A DNA stretch of 35,870 nucleotides from Kutzneria sp. 744 (GCF_000568255.1 NZ_KK037166.1:6584077-6619946), one strand, 5' to 3'; shown: positions 14,478 through 25,294, counted from the first letter of the stretch. The notes: generated from the sequence alone by a model not told the origin. Program-made: numbers and translations.

Positions 14478-14563
14478 GACCAACCGACCCTGACGTAACC
14501 GCCGGGCCGACCACACCAACACCCGGTCCGGCGGAAGCAACACAAGTCCAGGAGGACAATCCA

Positions 14564-15757
<1,194 letters not shown>

Positions 15758-15766
15758 TTTGGTGGT

Positions 15767-15800
15767 GGGGCCGGGTGGCAGTCACCTGTTACCTGGCCCT
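15767..15800 (+). terminator. Candidate tuf terminator hairpin
   Basis: GGGGCC (15767-15772) can pair with GGCCCT (15795-15800), six pairs with one wobble, enclosing a second stem GGTG/CACC (15774-15777 with 15783-15786). It begins 9 nt after the tuf stop and precedes the proposed S10 promoter. The fold is weaker than others in the window, so the call is tentative. Confidence 0.35.
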
Positions 15801-15818
15801 CACTTCGCCGCCCCCGAT

Positions 15819-15847
15819 TTGGACGCCGCACCTGGGTGTGGCATCCT
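15819..15847 (+). promoter_or_regulatory. Candidate S10 operon promoter
   Basis: TTGGAC (15819-15824) and CATCCT (15842-15847) lie 17 bp apart. The -35 box is imperfect and the -10 keeps the conserved second A and last T. A start near 15854 would give a leader of about 315 nt containing the structured elements described next. Read-through from tuf is also possible. Confidence 0.35.
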
Positions 15848-15866
15848 TAACGGGTTGCTCGTTGCA

Positions 15867-16132
15867 GAGGCGGCTGGCTCGTTCGCGTACCAGCCGCCTC
15901 GCTGCGAGAAGCCGGCACCCACACGGGCCTAGATGGCCTGGGTGTACTGGGTCTGACCGGACCCCGCCTACTCGGGACTGAACAAGGACCAGTAGGGCTG
16001 GTGTGCGCGTTGGCGCGGTGTCCCTGAAAAGGCGACACGCCCGACCGCGTGGACCGGAGGGCCCCGGCACCTGATGACATTGACTCGTGAATAGGGGAGC
16101 GGCACAGCTGGGCCCCGGCCCGTCACGAGTCA
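15867..16132 (+). promoter_or_regulatory. Structured S10 operon leader
   Basis: The 412-nt gap between tuf and rpsJ has no gene but several RNA-like structures. Bases 15867-15877 pair perfectly with 15890-15900 (11 bp, 12-nt loop). The shared motif GGCGACACGCCCGACC lies at 16031-16046. TGACTCGTGA (16081-16090) pairs perfectly with TCACGAGTCA (16123-16132); its 32-nt loop contains a further GGGG/CCCC stem. The last stem ends 37 nt before the rpsJ start. In E. coli the S10 leader is the target of L4 autoregulation; an equivalent here is only a hypothesis. Confidence 0.6.
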
Positions 16133-16169
16133 GCCCGCAGCGGTACGAGAAGAGGAACGGCAAGCCATC

Positions 16170-16475
16170 ATGGCGGGACAAAAGATCCGCATTCGGCTCA
16201 AGGCCTACGACCACGAGGCGATCGACGCGTCCGCGCGCAAGATCGTCGAGACCGTGACGCGCACCGGCGCTCGGGTCGTCGGGCCGGTGCCGCTGCCGAC
16301 CGAGAAAAACGTCTACTGCGTCATTCGCTCGCCGCACAAGTACAAGGACTCGCGCGAGCACTTCGAGATGCGCACGCACAAGCGGCTGATCGACATTCTC
16401 GACCCGACGCCGAAGACGGTTGACGCGCTCATGCGCATCGACCTGCCGGCCAGTGTCGACGTCAACATCCAGTAA
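16170..16475 (+). CDS. rpsJ: Small ribosomal subunit protein S10
   Basis: The 101-residue S10 protein of the 30S head, which in bacteria also binds NusB in antitermination complexes. The ATG at 16170 gives [22 protein letters not shown], the classic N-terminus, and the protein ends [11 protein letters not shown]. Conserved [32 protein letters not shown] is complete. The nearest purine box (GAGGAA, 16152-16157) is 12 nt from the start, a little far. It is the first gene of the S10 operon, after a long structured leader. Confidence 0.98.
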   Translation: MAGQKIRIRLKAYDHEAIDASARKIVETVTRTGARVVGPVPLPTEKNVYCVIRSPHKYKDSREHFEMRTHKRLIDILDPTPKTVDALMRIDLPASVDVNIQ

Positions 16476-16504
16476 GCGCGCGGCGGCGGAGAGTAACGAA
16501 ACTC

Positions 16505-17155
16505 ATGTCTGACAAGCAGATCAAGGGGATCCTGGGCACCAAGCTCGGCATGACCCAGGTCTTCGACGACAAGAACCGGGTTGTGCCGGTCACGGTCGTC
16601 AAGGCTGGGCCCAATGTCGTCACCCAGGTCCGTACGCAGGAGAAGGACGGCTACACCGCCGTCCAGCTGGCCTTCGGCGCCATCGACCCGCGCAAGGTGA
16701 ACAAGCCCCGCGCCGGTCACTTCGCCAAGGCCGGCGTGACGCCCCGTCGTCACGTCGCCGAGCTGCGCACCGCCGACGCCGACGCCTACGAGGTCGGCCA
16801 GGAGATCACCGCCGAGGTGTTCCCGGCGGGCTCCGTCGTCGACGTGGTCGGCACCAGCAAGGGCAAGGGCTACGCCGGTGTCATGAAGCGCCACGGCTTC
16901 AAGGGCTTGGGCGCCGGCCACGGCGTGCAGCGCAAGCACCGCTCGCCGGGCTCCATCGGTGGCTGCGCCACCCCGGGTCGTGTGTTCAAGGGTGTGCGCA
17001 TGGCCGGCCGGATGGGCCACGCCCGCGTCACCACCCAGAACCTGACCGTGCACCAGGTGGAGGCCGAGTCCGGCCTGCTGCTCATCAAGGGCGCCATTCC
17101 CGGCCCCAAGGGTGGCCTGGTGTTCGTCAAGACGGCCGCGAAGGGCGAAGCCTGA
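16505..17155 (+). CDS. rplC: Large ribosomal subunit protein L3
   Basis: The 216-residue L3 protein binds 23S rRNA near the peptidyl transferase centre and is an early assembly protein. The N-terminus [22 protein letters not shown] and the central finger motif [19 protein letters not shown] are intact. The gene starts 29 nt after rpsJ, and its TGA overlaps the rplD ATG by one base, indicating coupling. Confidence 0.98.
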   Translation: MSDKQIKGILGTKLGMTQVFDDKNRVVPVTVVKAGPNVVTQVRTQEKDGYTAVQLAFGAIDPRKVNKPRAGHFAKAGVTPRRHVAELRTADADAYEVGQEITAEVFPAGSVVDVVGTSKGKGYAGVMKRHGFKGLGAGHGVQRKHRSPGSIGGCATPGRVFKGVRMAGRMGHARVTTQNLTVHQVEAESGLLLIKGAIPGPKGGLVFVKTAAKGEA

Positions 17156-17835
17156 TGACCACTGTGGACATTCGCAACGCCTCCGGTGAGGCCGGCGGCA
17201 GTGTCGAACTGCCCGCCGAGATCTTCGACGTGCAGGCGAACATCCCGCTGATGCACCAGGTCGTCGTGGCCCAGCTGGCCGCGGCCCGCCAGGGCACGCA
17301 CGCCACCAAGACCCGCGGCGACGTCCGCGGCGGTGGCAAGAAGCCGTACCGCCAGAAGGGCACCGGCCGCGCCCGCCAGGGCTCGACCCGGTCGCCGCAG
17401 TTCGTCGGCGGTGGCATCTCGCACGGCCCGCAGCCGCGTGACTACTCGCAGCGGACGCCCAAGAAGATGAAGGCCGCCGCTCTGCGTGGCGCCCTGTCCG
17501 ACCGGGCTCGCGCCGGCCGGCTGCACGTGGTCAGCTCCCTGGTCGAGGGCGACAAGCCGTCCACCAAGGGCGCCCGCCTCGCGCTCGCCGCCATCACGGA
17601 GTCGCGCCGCACGCTGGTCGTGATGGGCCGCTTCCAGGAGCAGGACTGGCTGAGCGTGCGCAACCTGACCAACGTGCACCCGATCGCGCCGGACCAGCTG
17701 AACACCTACGACGTGCTGGTCAACGACGACGTCGTGTTCACCAAGGACGCGTACGAGCTGTTCATCGCCGGCCCGGCCAAGGGTCGTTCGGTCAAGGCCA
17801 CGGCCCGCTCGTCCGAGCTGACCGAGGAGGTCTGA
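17155..17835 (+). CDS. rplD: Large ribosomal subunit protein L4
   Basis: The 226-residue L4 protein lines the peptide exit tunnel with an extended loop, seen here as [25 protein letters not shown]. In enterobacteria L4 is the repressor of its own operon; whether it acts on the leader found here is untested. The ATG shares a base with the rplC stop, and rplW follows after 3 nt. Confidence 0.98.
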   Translation: MTTVDIRNASGEAGGSVELPAEIFDVQANIPLMHQVVVAQLAAARQGTHATKTRGDVRGGGKKPYRQKGTGRARQGSTRSPQFVGGGISHGPQPRDYSQRTPKKMKAAALRGALSDRARAGRLHVVSSLVEGDKPSTKGARLALAAITESRRTLVVMGRFQEQDWLSVRNLTNVHPIAPDQLNTYDVLVNDDVVFTKDAYELFIAGPAKGRSVKATARSSELTEEV

Positions 17836-17838
17836 CCA

Positions 17839-18138
17839 ATGATCCCCGACCACAGGGACATCCTGCTCGCGCCGGTGATCTCCGAGAAGAGCTACGGCCT
17901 TCTCGAGGAGAACAAGTACACCTTCCTGGTGGCTCCGGACGCCAACAAGACGCAGATCAAGATCGCGGTCGAGAAGGTCTTCGGCGTCAAGGTCCTGAGC
18001 GTCAACACGATCAACCGCCAGGGCAAGCGGAAGCGGACCCGGTCCGGCTTCGGCAAGCGCAAGGACACGAAGCGCGCGATCGTCACGCTCTCCGCGGAGA
18101 GCAAGGCGATCGAGATCTTCGGCGGCCCGACCGCCTGA
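17839..18138 (+). CDS. rplW: Large ribosomal subunit protein L23
   Basis: The 99-residue L23 protein sits at the tunnel exit and docks trigger factor and SRP. The sequence [41 protein letters not shown] is typical, with the basic loop [28 protein letters not shown] at 17824-17830, inside the end of rplD, is a strong binding site 8 nt before the ATG. Confidence 0.98.
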   Translation: MIPDHRDILLAPVISEKSYGLLEENKYTFLVAPDANKTQIKIAVEKVFGVKVLSVNTINRQGKRKRTRSGFGKRKDTKRAIVTLSAESKAIEIFGGPTA

Positions 18139-18161
18139 TGACTGAGGACTGCTGATCTGAC

Positions 18162-18995
18162 ATGGGCATTCGCAAGTACAAGCCGACGACGCCAGGCCGT
18201 CGCGGTGCGAGCGTGTCCGACTTCGCCGAGATCACTCGGTCGACGCCGGAGAAGTCGCTCGTGCGTCCGCTGCACGGTCGTGGCGGCCGAAACGCGCACG
18301 GCAAGATCACCACTCGGCACAAGGGCGGCGGTCACAAGCGGGCATACCGCCTGATCGACTTCCGTCGGGCCGACAAGGACGGCGTGCCGGCCAAGGTCGC
18401 GCACATCGAGTACGACCCCAACCGCACGGCGCGCATCGCGTTGCTGCACTACGCGGACGGCGAGAAGCGCTACATCATCGCGCCGAACCGCCTCTCGCAG
18501 GGCGACACCATCGAGAACGGGCCGCGCGCGGACATCAAGCCGGGTAACAACCTCCCGCTGCGCAACATCCCGGTCGGCACCGTGGTGCACGCGATCGAGC
18601 TCCGCCCCGGTGGCGGCGCGAAGATCGCTCGCTCCGCCGGCGCGAAGGTGCAGCTCGTGGCCAAGGACGGCCCGTACGCCCAGCTGCGGATGCCCTCGGG
18701 CGAGATCCGCAACGTGGACGTGCGCTGCCGCGCCACGGTCGGCGAGGTCGGCAACTCCGAGCACGCCAACATCAACTGGGGCAAGGCCGGCCGCATGCGC
18801 TGGAAGGGCCGCAAGCCCACGGTGCGTGGTGTCGCCATGAACCCGGTCGACCACCCGCACGGCGGTGGTGAGGGCAAGACCTCCGGTGGTCGCCACCCGG
18901 TGAACCCGGCGGGCAAGCCCGAAGGCCGTACCCGTCGCCGCAAGGCAAGCGACCAGCTCATCGTCCGGCGTCGTCGCACCGGTAAGAAGCGCTGA
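18162..18995 (+). CDS. rplB: Large ribosomal subunit protein L2
   Basis: The 277-residue L2 protein is needed for subunit joining and peptidyl transferase assembly. It starts [21 protein letters not shown] and carries the invariant [22 protein letters not shown] with His231 equal to the essential E. coli His229. The basic tail ends RRRRTGKKR. It follows rplW by 23 nt and precedes rpsS by 18 nt. Confidence 0.98.
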   Translation: MGIRKYKPTTPGRRGASVSDFAEITRSTPEKSLVRPLHGRGGRNAHGKITTRHKGGGHKRAYRLIDFRRADKDGVPAKVAHIEYDPNRTARIALLHYADGEKRYIIAPNRLSQGDTIENGPRADIKPGNNLPLRNIPVGTVVHAIELRPGGGAKIARSAGAKVQLVAKDGPYAQLRMPSGEIRNVDVRCRATVGEVGNSEHANINWGKAGRMRWKGRKPTVRGVAMNPVDHPHGGGEGKTSGGRHPVNPAGKPEGRTRRRKASDQLIVRRRRTGKKR

Positions 18996-19013
18996 GCAGG
19001 AAGGGAGTGAAGG

Positions 19014-19295
19014 ATGCCACGCAGCCTGAAGAAGGGCCCCTTCGTTGACGACCACCTGCTCAAGAAGGTGGACGCCCTCAACGAGTCGGGCAAGAAGACC
19101 GTGATCAAGACCTGGTCCCGCCGGTCGACGATCATCCCCGACATGCTGGGGCACACCATCGCGGTGCACGACGGCCGCAAGCACGTTCCGGTGTTCGTCA
19201 GCGAGGCCATGGTCGGTCACAAGTTGGGCGAGTTCGCCCCGACGCGGACCTTCAAGGGTCACATCAAGGACGACCGGAAGTCGCGCCGCCGCTGA
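19014..19295 (+). CDS. rpsS: Small ribosomal subunit protein S19
   Basis: The 93-residue S19 protein of the 30S head contacts S13 and the A-site region. It begins [19 protein letters not shown] and contains [36 protein letters not shown] at 19001-19007 lies 6 nt before the ATG. Normal length and position. Confidence 0.98.
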   Translation: MPRSLKKGPFVDDHLLKKVDALNESGKKTVIKTWSRRSTIIPDMLGHTIAVHDGRKHVPVFVSEAMVGHKLGEFAPTRTFKGHIKDDRKSRRR

Positions 19296-19328
19296 GCGGG
19301 CACGGACAGGAGCAAGGGGTAACAAGCA

Positions 19329-19742
19329 ATGGCTGACAACGCGACCGGCGCGGAGGAGCTGCCGCGCGCCGTGGCGCGGGCCCGCTACGTCCGCCTGACG
19401 GCAATGAAGGCACGCCGTGTGGTCGACCTCATCCGTGGCCGCAACGCCACGGAGGCCCTGGCCGTGCTGCAGTTCGCGCCGCAGGCGGCGAGCGAGCCGG
19501 TGGCCAAGGTGCTTGCGAGCGCCATGGCCAACGCCGAGAACAACCTGAGCCTCGACCGCGACACCCTCTGGGTGTCCAGCGCGTACGTGGACGAGGGTCC
19601 GACGTTGAAGCGGTTCCGTCCGCGCGCTCAGGGCCGGGCCTACCGGATCCGCAAGCGGACGAGCCACATCACGATCGAGGTCGAGTCCCGCCCGGCGGAT
19701 AAGAAGGCCGGCAAGTCTCGAGCCAAGAAGGGGGCCCAGTAG
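19329..19742 (+). CDS. rplV: Large ribosomal subunit protein L22
   Basis: The 137-residue L22 protein lines the exit tunnel; its beta-hairpin region ([25 protein letters not shown]) is intact and typical of macrolide-sensitive bacteria. The N-terminus is extended by about 15 residues relative to E. coli, as in related actinobacteria, and a basic tail [13 protein letters not shown] follows. Its TAG stop overlaps the GTG of rpsC by one base. Confidence 0.98.
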   Translation: MADNATGAEELPRAVARARYVRLTAMKARRVVDLIRGRNATEALAVLQFAPQAASEPVAKVLASAMANAENNLSLDRDTLWVSSAYVDEGPTLKRFRPRAQGRAYRIRKRTSHITIEVESRPADKKAGKSRAKKGAQ

Positions 19743-20584
19743 TGGGTCAGAAGATCAACCCGCACGGCTTCCGCCTTGGTATCACCACCGACTGGAAGTC
19801 CCGCTGGTACGCCGACAAGCAGTACGCGGAGTACGTGGCGGAAGACGTCAAGATCCGCAAGATGCTGAGCAAGGGCATGGAGCGGGCCGGCATCTCCAAG
19901 GTGGAGATCGAGCGCACCCGGGACCGGGTTCGCGTCGACATCCACACCGCCCGTCCGGGCATCGTCATCGGTCGCCGCGGCGCCGAGGCCGATCGCATCC
20001 GGGGCGAGCTGGAGAAGCTGACCGCCAAGCAGGTCCAGCTCAACATCCTCGAGGTCAAGAACCCCGAGTCGGACGCCCAGCTGGTCGCCCAGGTGACCGC
20101 TGAGCAGCTGTCCAACCGCGTGTCGTTCCGGCGCGCGATGCGCAAGGCCATGCAGTCGGCCATGCGCTCGCCGCAGGTCAAGGGCATCCGGGTGCAGTGC
20201 GGTGGCCGTCTCGGCGGCGCCGAGATGTCCCGCTCGGAGTTCTACCGCGAGGGTCGCGTCCCGCTGCACACGCTGCGCGCGGACATCGACTACGGCTTCT
20301 TCGAGGCCCGCACCACCTTCGGCCGCATCGGCGTGAAGGTGTGGATCTACAAGGGCGACGTGGTCGGCGGCTTCCGCTCGCGCGACACCGCCGCCCCGGC
20401 CGGCGGCAACGACCGCCCGCAGCAGCGTCGCGAGCGTCCGAACCGCGCCCGCCGCTCGGGTTCGGCCGGCACCCCGCGACGAGCACCGAGGCCGGCCGCG
20501 CGGCCGCCGAGGCGAACGCCGCGACCGCGACCGAGGCTCCGGCCGTCGAGGCCGCCAGCACTGGCAATGGGGAGGGCTGAGTAG
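19742..20584 (+). CDS. rpsC: Small ribosomal subunit protein S3 (C-terminal tail frameshifted as read)
   Basis: S3 forms part of the 30S mRNA entry site and helicase. The GTG at 19742 gives [28 protein letters not shown]; the KH domain loop [17 protein letters not shown] is intact and the body is normal to about residue 240. As read, the frame runs to TAG at 20584 (280 residues), but after residue 244 it becomes an Arg/Pro-rich tail using CGA and AGG codons unlike the rest of the window. Adding one base in the C-run at 20472-20475 moves into a frame with normal third-position bias, yielding an Ala/Glu-rich tail ([17 protein letters not shown] onward) that ends at the TGA 20578-20580, 279 residues. 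Probably a sequencing undercall, less likely a true mutation. Confidence 0.93.
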   Translation: MGQKINPHGFRLGITTDWKSRWYADKQYAEYVAEDVKIRKMLSKGMERAGISKVEIERTRDRVRVDIHTARPGIVIGRRGAEADRIRGELEKLTAKQVQLNILEVKNPESDAQLVAQVTAEQLSNRVSFRRAMRKAMQSAMRSPQVKGIRVQCGGRLGGAEMSRSEFYREGRVPLHTLRADIDYGFFEARTTFGRIGVKVWIYKGDVVGGFRSRDTAAPAGGNDRPQQRRERPNRARRSGSAGTPRRAPRPAARPPRRTPRPRPRLRPSRPPALAMGRAE

Positions 20585-21003
20585 TGCTCATCCCGCGTAG
20601 GGTCAAGCACCGCAAGCAGCACCACCCGAAGCGGAGTGGTGCGGCCAAGGGTGGCACCCGTGTCACCTTCGGCGAGTTCGGCATCCAGGCGCTGGAGCCG
20701 GCCTACGTGACCAACCGGCAGATCGAGTCCGCTCGTATCGCCATCAACCGGCACATCCGTCGTGGCGGCAAGGTCTGGATCAACATCTTCCCGGACCGCC
20801 CCCTCACGAAGAAGCCGGCGGAAACCCGCATGGGTTCCGGTAAGGGCTCGCCCGAGTACTGGGTGGCCAACGTCAAGCCCGGCCGGGTGCTCTTCGAGAT
20901 GAGCTACCCGAACGAGACGGTTGCTCGGGAGGCGCTTCGCCGCGCCATCCACAAGCTGCCGCTGAAGTGCCGGATCGTCACGCGTGAAGGTGGTGACTTC
21001 TGA
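20584..21003 (+). CDS. rplP: Large ribosomal subunit protein L16
   Basis: The 139-residue L16 protein helps form the A-site tRNA platform of the 50S. The GTG start yields [19 protein letters not shown], and the [35 protein letters not shown] core is complete. As read, its start shares a base with the frameshifted rpsC stop; in the restored rpsC frame the gap is 3 nt. Its own TGA overlaps the rpmC ATG. Confidence 0.98.
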   Translation: MLIPRRVKHRKQHHPKRSGAAKGGTRVTFGEFGIQALEPAYVTNRQIESARIAINRHIRRGGKVWINIFPDRPLTKKPAETRMGSGKGSPEYWVANVKPGRVLFEMSYPNETVAREALRRAIHKLPLKCRIVTREGGDF

Positions 21004-21251
21004 TGGCAGCGGGTACCAACGCCGCGGAGATGCGTGAGCTCACCGACGAGGAGCTCGTGCTTCGACTTCGGGAGTCCAAGGAGGAGCTGTTCAACCTCCG
21101 GTTCCAGATGGCCACCGGCCAGCTGGACAACAACCGCCGGCTGCGCACGGTCCGTCACGACATCGCCCGCGTCTACACCGTGATGCGGGAGCGGGAGCTC
21201 GGTCTTTCCGTGTCGCCCGACGACGTTACGACTGGTGAGGGTGCTGCATGA
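21003..21251 (+). CDS. rpmC: Large ribosomal subunit protein L29
   Basis: The 82-residue L29 protein sits near the tunnel exit beside L23. The two-helix core [51 protein letters not shown] is clear; an 18-residue C-terminal extension ([18 protein letters not shown]) is a common actinobacterial addition. It overlaps rplP by one base and rpsQ by four (ATGA). Confidence 0.97.
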   Translation: MAAGTNAAEMRELTDEELVLRLRESKEELFNLRFQMATGQLDNNRRLRTVRHDIARVYTVMRERELGLSVSPDDVTTGEGAA

Positions 21252-21523
21252 GTGAGACCAACGAGGCCGCGAGCCGCAACGACCGCAAGGTGCGCGAGGG
21301 GCTTGTCGTGTCCAACAAGATGGAGAAGACGATCGTCGTCTCCCTCGAGGACCGCAAGAAGCACCCGCTGTACGGCAAGGTCCTGCGGACCACGACCAAG
21401 GTGAAGGCGCACGACGAGGAGAACGCCGCCGGCATCGGCGACCGCGTCCTGCTGATGGAGACCCGTCCGCTGTCGGCCACCAAGCGCTGGCGTCTGGTCG
21501 AGGTCCTCGAGAAGGCCAAGTAA
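21248..21523 (+). CDS. rpsQ: Small ribosomal subunit protein S17
   Basis: The 91-residue S17 protein is a primary 16S rRNA binder with an OB fold. The core [54 protein letters not shown] is typical, preceded by a 12-residue polar extension. It overlaps rpmC by 4 nt. It is the last gene of the S10 part; a 62-nt gap with a hairpin separates it from rplN. Confidence 0.98.
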   Translation: MSETNEAASRNDRKVREGLVVSNKMEKTIVVSLEDRKKHPLYGKVLRTTTKVKAHDEENAAGIGDRVLLMETRPLSATKRWRLVEVLEKAK

Positions 21524-21535
21524 CAACAAGACCGA

Positions 21536-21562
21536 GCCTGTCAGGTCGGAAATCTGGCAGGC
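21536..21562 (+). promoter_or_regulatory. Hairpin at the S10/spc junction
   Basis: GCCTGTCAG (21536-21544) pairs with CTGGCAGGC (21554-21562), nine pairs with one wobble, over a 9-nt loop. It lies between rpsQ and rplN, where the S10 and spc units join, and 24 nt before the rplN start. It may be an spc regulatory target (S8 controls spc translation in E. coli) or a processing site; neither is shown. Confidence 0.5.
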
Positions 21563-21585
21563 CATCGATGGTCAGGGAGCTGTAA

Positions 21586-21954
21586 GTGATTCAGCAGGAG
21601 TCGCGACTGCGTGTCGCCGACAACACCGGTGCGAAGGAGATCCTTTGCATCCGCGTGCTCGGCGGCTCGTCGCGTCGCTACGCGGGCATCGGCGACATCA
21701 TCGTCGCCACCGTGAAGGACGCCATTCCCGGCGCCGGTGTGAAGAAGGGTGACGTGGTCAAGGCCGTCATCGTTCGCACCGTCAAGGAGCGGCGCCGTCC
21801 GGACGGCTCGTACATCCGGTTCGACGAGAACGCCGCGGTGCTCATCAAGCCCGACAACGAGCCGCGGGGCACCCGCATCTTCGGCCCGGTCGGCCGCGAG
21901 CTGCGCGACAAGAAGTTCATGAAGATCATCTCGCTCGCACCGGAGGTGTTGTGA
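21586..21954 (+). CDS. rplN: Large ribosomal subunit protein L14
   Basis: The 122-residue L14 protein lies at the subunit interface and is the docking site of RsfS. The GTG start at 21586 follows GGGAG (21574-21578) and gives [27 protein letters not shown]. The sequence ends IISLAPEVL at the expected length. First gene of the spc group. Confidence 0.98.
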   Translation: MIQQESRLRVADNTGAKEILCIRVLGGSSRRYAGIGDIIVATVKDAIPGAGVKKGDVVKAVIVRTVKERRRPDGSYIRFDENAAVLIKPDNEPRGTRIFGPVGRELRDKKFMKIISLAPEVL

Positions 21955-22268
21955 TGAAGGTGCGCAAGGGCGACACGGTCGTGGTCATCGCGGGCAAGGA
22001 CAAGGGCGCCAAGGGCAAGGTCATCCAGGCCTACCCCGACACCGACCGGGTCCTGGTCGAGGGCGTCAACCGGATCAAGAAGCACACCAGGGTCACGCAG
22101 ACCCAGCGTGGCGCTCAGTCCGGTGGCATCGTGACCCAGGAGGCGTCGATCCACGTGAGCAACGTGATGGTCGTCGACTCCGACGGCAAGCCGGCCCGCG
22201 TCGGCTACCGCTCGAACGACGACGGTCGGCGCGTGCGCGTCTCCCGCCGCAACGGTAAGGACATCTGA
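21954..22268 (+). CDS. rplX: Large ribosomal subunit protein L24
   Basis: The L24 assembly-initiator protein, 104 residues from the ATG at 21954. That ATG overlaps the rplN stop (TGATG) and lies 7 nt after GGAGG (21942-21946). A GTG three bases earlier is in frame but only 4 nt from that box. The KOW motif is visible in [26 protein letters not shown]. Confidence 0.97.
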   Translation: MKVRKGDTVVVIAGKDKGAKGKVIQAYPDTDRVLVEGVNRIKKHTRVTQTQRGAQSGGIVTQEASIHVSNVMVVDSDGKPARVGYRSNDDGRRVRVSRRNGKDI

Positions 22269-22270
22269 TC

Positions 22271-22834
22271 ATGACCACTACTGAGAAGGTCCTGCCGCGG
22301 CTGAAGACCCGGTACCGCAGCGAGATCGTTCCTGCCCTGCAGGAGCAGTTCACCTACGACAACGTCATGCAGACGCCCGGCGTCGTGAAGGTCGTCGTCA
22401 ACATGGGCGTCGGCGACGCCGCCCGTGACGGCAAGCTGATCGAGGGCGCGGTCCGCGACCTGGCCACGATCACCGGCCAGCGTCCCGAGGTCCGCAAGGC
22501 CCGCAAGTCCATCGCCCAGTTCAAGCTGCGCGAGGGCATGCCGATCGGCGCGCGCGTGACGCTGCGCGGCGACCGCATGTGGGAGTTCCTGGACCGCCTG
22601 CTGACCATCGCGCTGCCCCGTATCCGTGACTTCCGCGGCCTGTCGGGCAAGCAGTTCGACGGCAACGGCAACTACACGTTCGGGCTGAACGAGCAGTCGA
22701 TGTTCCACGAGATCGACCCCGACTCGATCGACCGTCCCCGTGGCATGGACATCACCGTCGTGACCACGGCCACCAACGACGACGAGGGTCGGGCGCTGCT
22801 CAAGCACCTCGGCTTCCCGTTCAAGGAGAACTGA
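22271..22834 (+). CDS. rplE: Large ribosomal subunit protein L5
   Basis: The 187-residue L5 protein binds 5S rRNA in the central protuberance and contacts S13. The sequence [42 protein letters not shown] and [21 protein letters not shown] are conserved. It starts 2 nt after rplX. Confidence 0.98.
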   Translation: MTTTEKVLPRLKTRYRSEIVPALQEQFTYDNVMQTPGVVKVVVNMGVGDAARDGKLIEGAVRDLATITGQRPEVRKARKSIAQFKLREGMPIGARVTLRGDRMWEFLDRLLTIALPRIRDFRGLSGKQFDGNGNYTFGLNEQSMFHEIDPDSIDRPRGMDITVVTTATNDDEGRALLKHLGFPFKEN

Positions 22835-22838
22835 GCCG

Positions 22839-23024
22839 ATGGCGAAGAAGGCGCTGATCAACAAGGCGGCCGGCAAGCAGAAGTTCGCCGTGCGTGCCTA
22901 CACCCGCTGCCAGAAGTGCGGCCGCCCGCACGCCGTGTTCCGCAAGTTCGGCCTGTGCCGGATCTGCCTGCGCCAGATGGCGCACCGCGGCGAGCTGCCC
23001 GGCGTGCACAAGTCCAGCTGGTAA
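22839..23024 (+). CDS. rpsN: Small ribosomal subunit protein S14, zinc-binding (type Z)
   Basis: This 61-residue protein is the short zinc-ribbon form of S14 (also called rpsZ). Cys24, Cys27, Cys40 and Cys43 in [10 protein letters not shown] and GLCRICLRQ form the metal site. Many actinomycetes carry a second, longer zinc-free S14 induced under zinc starvation; none lies in this window. AAGGAG at 22823-22828 precedes the ATG by 10 nt. Confidence 0.98.
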   Translation: MAKKALINKAAGKQKFAVRAYTRCQKCGRPHAVFRKFGLCRICLRQMAHRGELPGVHKSSW

Positions 23025-23102
23025 TTCGTTCGACCCCGCACCACCCCACTTCGCCCCAGGCCTGCACTTGGAACCAGGGCGAGAAAGGTTGACAGGTCAC
23101 CC

Positions 23103-23501
23103 ATGACGATGACCGACCCGATCGCAGACATGTTGACGCGTCTGCGGAACGCAAACTCGGCATACCACGACGAGGTCGTGATGCCGCACTCGAAGCTCAA
23201 GGCGAACATTGCCGAGATCCTCAAGCGCGAGGGCTACATCGCCGGCTACCGCGACGCAGCGGGCGAGAAGGGCAAGAACCTTGTCGTCGAGCTGAAGTAC
23301 GGCCCGAACCGTGAGCGGAGCATCGCCGGTGTCCGGCGTGTCTCCAAGCCGGGTCTGCGGGTCTACGCGAAGTCGACCAACCTGCCCAAGGTGCTCGGTG
23401 GGCTGGGTGTCGCCATCATCTCCACCTCCGGCGGTCTCGTGACCGACCGGCAGGCGGGCAAGCAGGGTGTGGGCGGGGAAGTCCTCGCCTACGTGTGGTG
23501 A
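23103..23501 (+). CDS. rpsH: Small ribosomal subunit protein S8
   Basis: The 132-residue S8 protein binds helix 21 of 16S rRNA and in E. coli represses the spc operon. The sequence [33 protein letters not shown] and the C-terminal [27 protein letters not shown] are canonical. It follows rpsN after 78 nt, one of the larger gaps within the spc genes; the purine box is about 14 nt from the start, so initiation may be modest. Confidence 0.98.
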   Translation: MTMTDPIADMLTRLRNANSAYHDEVVMPHSKLKANIAEILKREGYIAGYRDAAGEKGKNLVVELKYGPNRERSIAGVRRVSKPGLRVYAKSTNLPKVLGGLGVAIISTSGGLVTDRQAGKQGVGGEVLAYVW

Positions 23502-23517
23502 GGAAGGGGGACTGACG

Positions 23518-24057
23518 ATGTCGCGCATTGGAAGGCTGCCCATCACCGTCCCCTCCGGGGTCGACGTGAACATCGAGGGCCAGGTCGTGAACGTGAAGGG
23601 CCCGAAGGGCTCGCTCGTGCACACCGTGGCCGAGCCGATCGCCGTGGAGCGGGCCGAGGACGGCACGCTCCAGGTGACCCGGCCCGACGACGAGCGTCTC
23701 TCGCGCTCGCTGCACGGCCTGTCCCGCACGCTGATCAACAACCTGATCATCGGCGTGACGCAGGGCTACGAGAAGAAGATGGAGATCACCGGCGTCGGTT
23801 ACCGCGTGCAGCTCAAGGGTTCTGACCTTGAGTTCGCGCTCGGCTACAGCCACGCGGTCCCGGTGAAGGCGCCCGCGGGTATCACCTTCGTGGTGGAGAC
23901 CCCGACCAAGTTCTCCGTCCAGGGCATCGACAAGCAGTTGGTCGGCGAGGTCGCCGCCAACATCCGCAAGCTGCGCAAGCCCGACCCGTACAAGGGCAAG
24001 GGTGTGCGGTACGCGGGCGAGAAGATCCGCCGCAAGGTCGGGAAGACGGGTAAGTGA
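23518..24057 (+). CDS. rplF: Large ribosomal subunit protein L6
   Basis: The 179-residue L6 protein lies near the GTPase centre of the 50S. I use the ATG at 23518 ([24 protein letters not shown]), which follows AGGAAGGGGG at 23501-23510; the frame stays open for 17 more codons upstream inside rpsH, which is not L6-like. The C-terminal [21 protein letters not shown] is typical. Confidence 0.98.
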   Translation: MSRIGRLPITVPSGVDVNIEGQVVNVKGPKGSLVHTVAEPIAVERAEDGTLQVTRPDDERLSRSLHGLSRTLINNLIIGVTQGYEKKMEITGVGYRVQLKGSDLEFALGYSHAVPVKAPAGITFVVETPTKFSVQGIDKQLVGEVAANIRKLRKPDPYKGKGVRYAGEKIRRKVGKTGK

Positions 24058-24059
24058 TC

Positions 24060-24461
24060 ATGGCTGAGTCCACTGCTACCAAGAGGAAGCCGGTCGGCAA
24101 GGACGTGTCGACCCGGCGTCGTGTCGCGCGGGCCCGTCGTCACTTCCGGCTTCGCAAGAAGATCAGCGGCACGTCCGAGCGCCCGCGCATGGTCGTCAAC
24201 CGCTCCTCGCGGCACATCGTCGTGCAGGTCATCGACGACATCGCCGGCCGCACGCTGGCGTCGGCCTCCAGCCTGGAGGCGGACGTGCGTGGGATGGACG
24301 GCGACAAGAAGGCCCGCGCCGTCAAGGTGGGCCAGCTGGTCGCGGCCCGCGCCAAGGAAGCCGGCATCGACAAGGTCGTCTTCGACCGCGGCGGTTACGA
24401 CTACCACGGCCGTATCGCCGCGCTGGCGGACGCCGCCCGCGAGGCGGGGCTGGAGTTCTGA
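24060..24461 (+). CDS. rplR: Large ribosomal subunit protein L18
   Basis: The L18 protein, which binds 5S rRNA, is 133 residues from the ATG at 24060 ([37 protein letters not shown]). An in-frame GTG at 24054, overlapping the rplF stop as GTGA and 8 nt after GGAAG, would add two residues and cannot be excluded. The end [20 protein letters not shown] is characteristic. Confidence 0.96.
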   Translation: MAESTATKRKPVGKDVSTRRRVARARRHFRLRKKISGTSERPRMVVNRSSRHIVVQVIDDIAGRTLASASSLEADVRGMDGDKKARAVKVGQLVAARAKEAGIDKVVFDRGGYDYHGRIAALADAAREAGLEF

Positions 24462-24495
24462 TCATGAACAACACTGGAATTGAGAGGGCCGTCTG

Positions 24496-25104
24496 ATGCC
24501 GGGACGCACGCGTCGCGAAGGCGGCGGTGGCGAGCGCGGAGAGCGCCGCGACCGTCGTGACGGTGGCCGCGGCGGGGCGGCTCAGGAGAAGACCCCGCAC
24601 CTCGAGCGCGTCGTCGCCATCAACCGGGTGGCGAAGGTCGTCAAGGGTGGTCGTCGCTTCAGCTTCACCGCGCTGGTGATCGTCGGCGACGGCGACGGCA
24701 TGGTGGGCGTCGGCTACGGCAAGGCCAAGGAAGTTCCGGCCGCCATCGCCAAGGGTGTCGAGGAAGCGAAGAAGAACTTCTTCCGCGTGCCTCGCATCGG
24801 CGGCACCATCCCGCACCCGATCCAGGGCGAGAAGGCCGCCGGCGTGGTTCTGCTGCGCCCGGCCAGCGCCGGTACCGGTGTTATCGCCGGTGGCCCGGTG
24901 CGTGCCGTCCTGGAGTGCGCGGGTGTGCACGACGTGCTGAGCAAGTCGCTGGGCAGCGACAACGCCATCAACATCGTGCACGCCACCGTGGCCGCTCTGA
25001 AGGGCCTTCAGCGCCCCGAAGAGGTTGCCGCGCGCCGTGGCCTGCCGCTGGAGGACGTTGCTCCCGCCGGCATGCTGCGCGCCCGTGCCGGCCAGGGGGT
25101 GTGA
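24496..25104 (+). CDS. rpsE: Small ribosomal subunit protein S5
   Basis: The 202-residue S5 protein helps decoding fidelity and mRNA entry. After a 35-residue Arg/Gly-rich N-terminal tail typical of actinobacteria comes [31 protein letters not shown]; the VKGG loop at 49-52, where spectinomycin resistance arises, is wild type. GAGAGG precedes the ATG by 8 nt. It follows rplR after 34 nt. Confidence 0.98.
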   Translation: MPGRTRREGGGGERGERRDRRDGGRGGAAQEKTPHLERVVAINRVAKVVKGGRRFSFTALVIVGDGDGMVGVGYGKAKEVPAAIAKGVEEAKKNFFRVPRIGGTIPHPIQGEKAAGVVLLRPASAGTGVIAGGPVRAVLECAGVHDVLSKSLGSDNAINIVHATVAALKGLQRPEEVAARRGLPLEDVAPAGMLRARAGQGV

Positions 25105-25108
25105 CGCC

Positions 25109-25294
25109 ATGGCTCAGCTCAAGGTGACGCAGGTCAAGAGCAGCATCGGTACCAAGCAGAACCACCGCAACTCGTTGCGGACGCTGGGTCTGCGCAAGAT
25201 CCGCCAGTCGGTCGTGCGTGAGGACAACCCCGTCAACCGGGGTCTGATCCACACCGTGCGCCACCTGGTGGTCGTGGAGGAGGTCAACTCATGA
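25109..25294 (+). CDS. rpmD: Large ribosomal subunit protein L30
   Basis: The 61-residue L30 protein: [59 protein letters not shown]. The ATG at 25109 is 4 nt after the rpsE stop; a longer upstream frame is within rpsE and not real. Its TGA overlaps the rplO ATG (ATGA). Confidence 0.98.
   Translation: MAQLKVTQVKSSIGTKQNHRNSLRTLGLRKIRQSVVREDNPVNRGLIHTVRHLVVVEEVNS

Noticed and set aside
14450-14563. 38-codon N-terminal extension of EF-Tu
   Set aside because: The extension has no EF-Tu similarity, overlaps the fusA-tuf hairpin, and a perfect AGGAGG precedes the standard GTG at 14564.
20197-20580. Separate 127-residue gene inside rpsC
   Set aside because: Its first part is an out-of-frame shadow of rpsC; only its last 40 residues are real coding sequence, best explained as the displaced rpsC tail.
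23050-23085. TCGCCC/GGGCGA inverted repeat in the rpsN-rpsH gap
   Set aside because: Only six pairs around a 20-nt loop; not distinguishable from chance in such GC-rich DNA.
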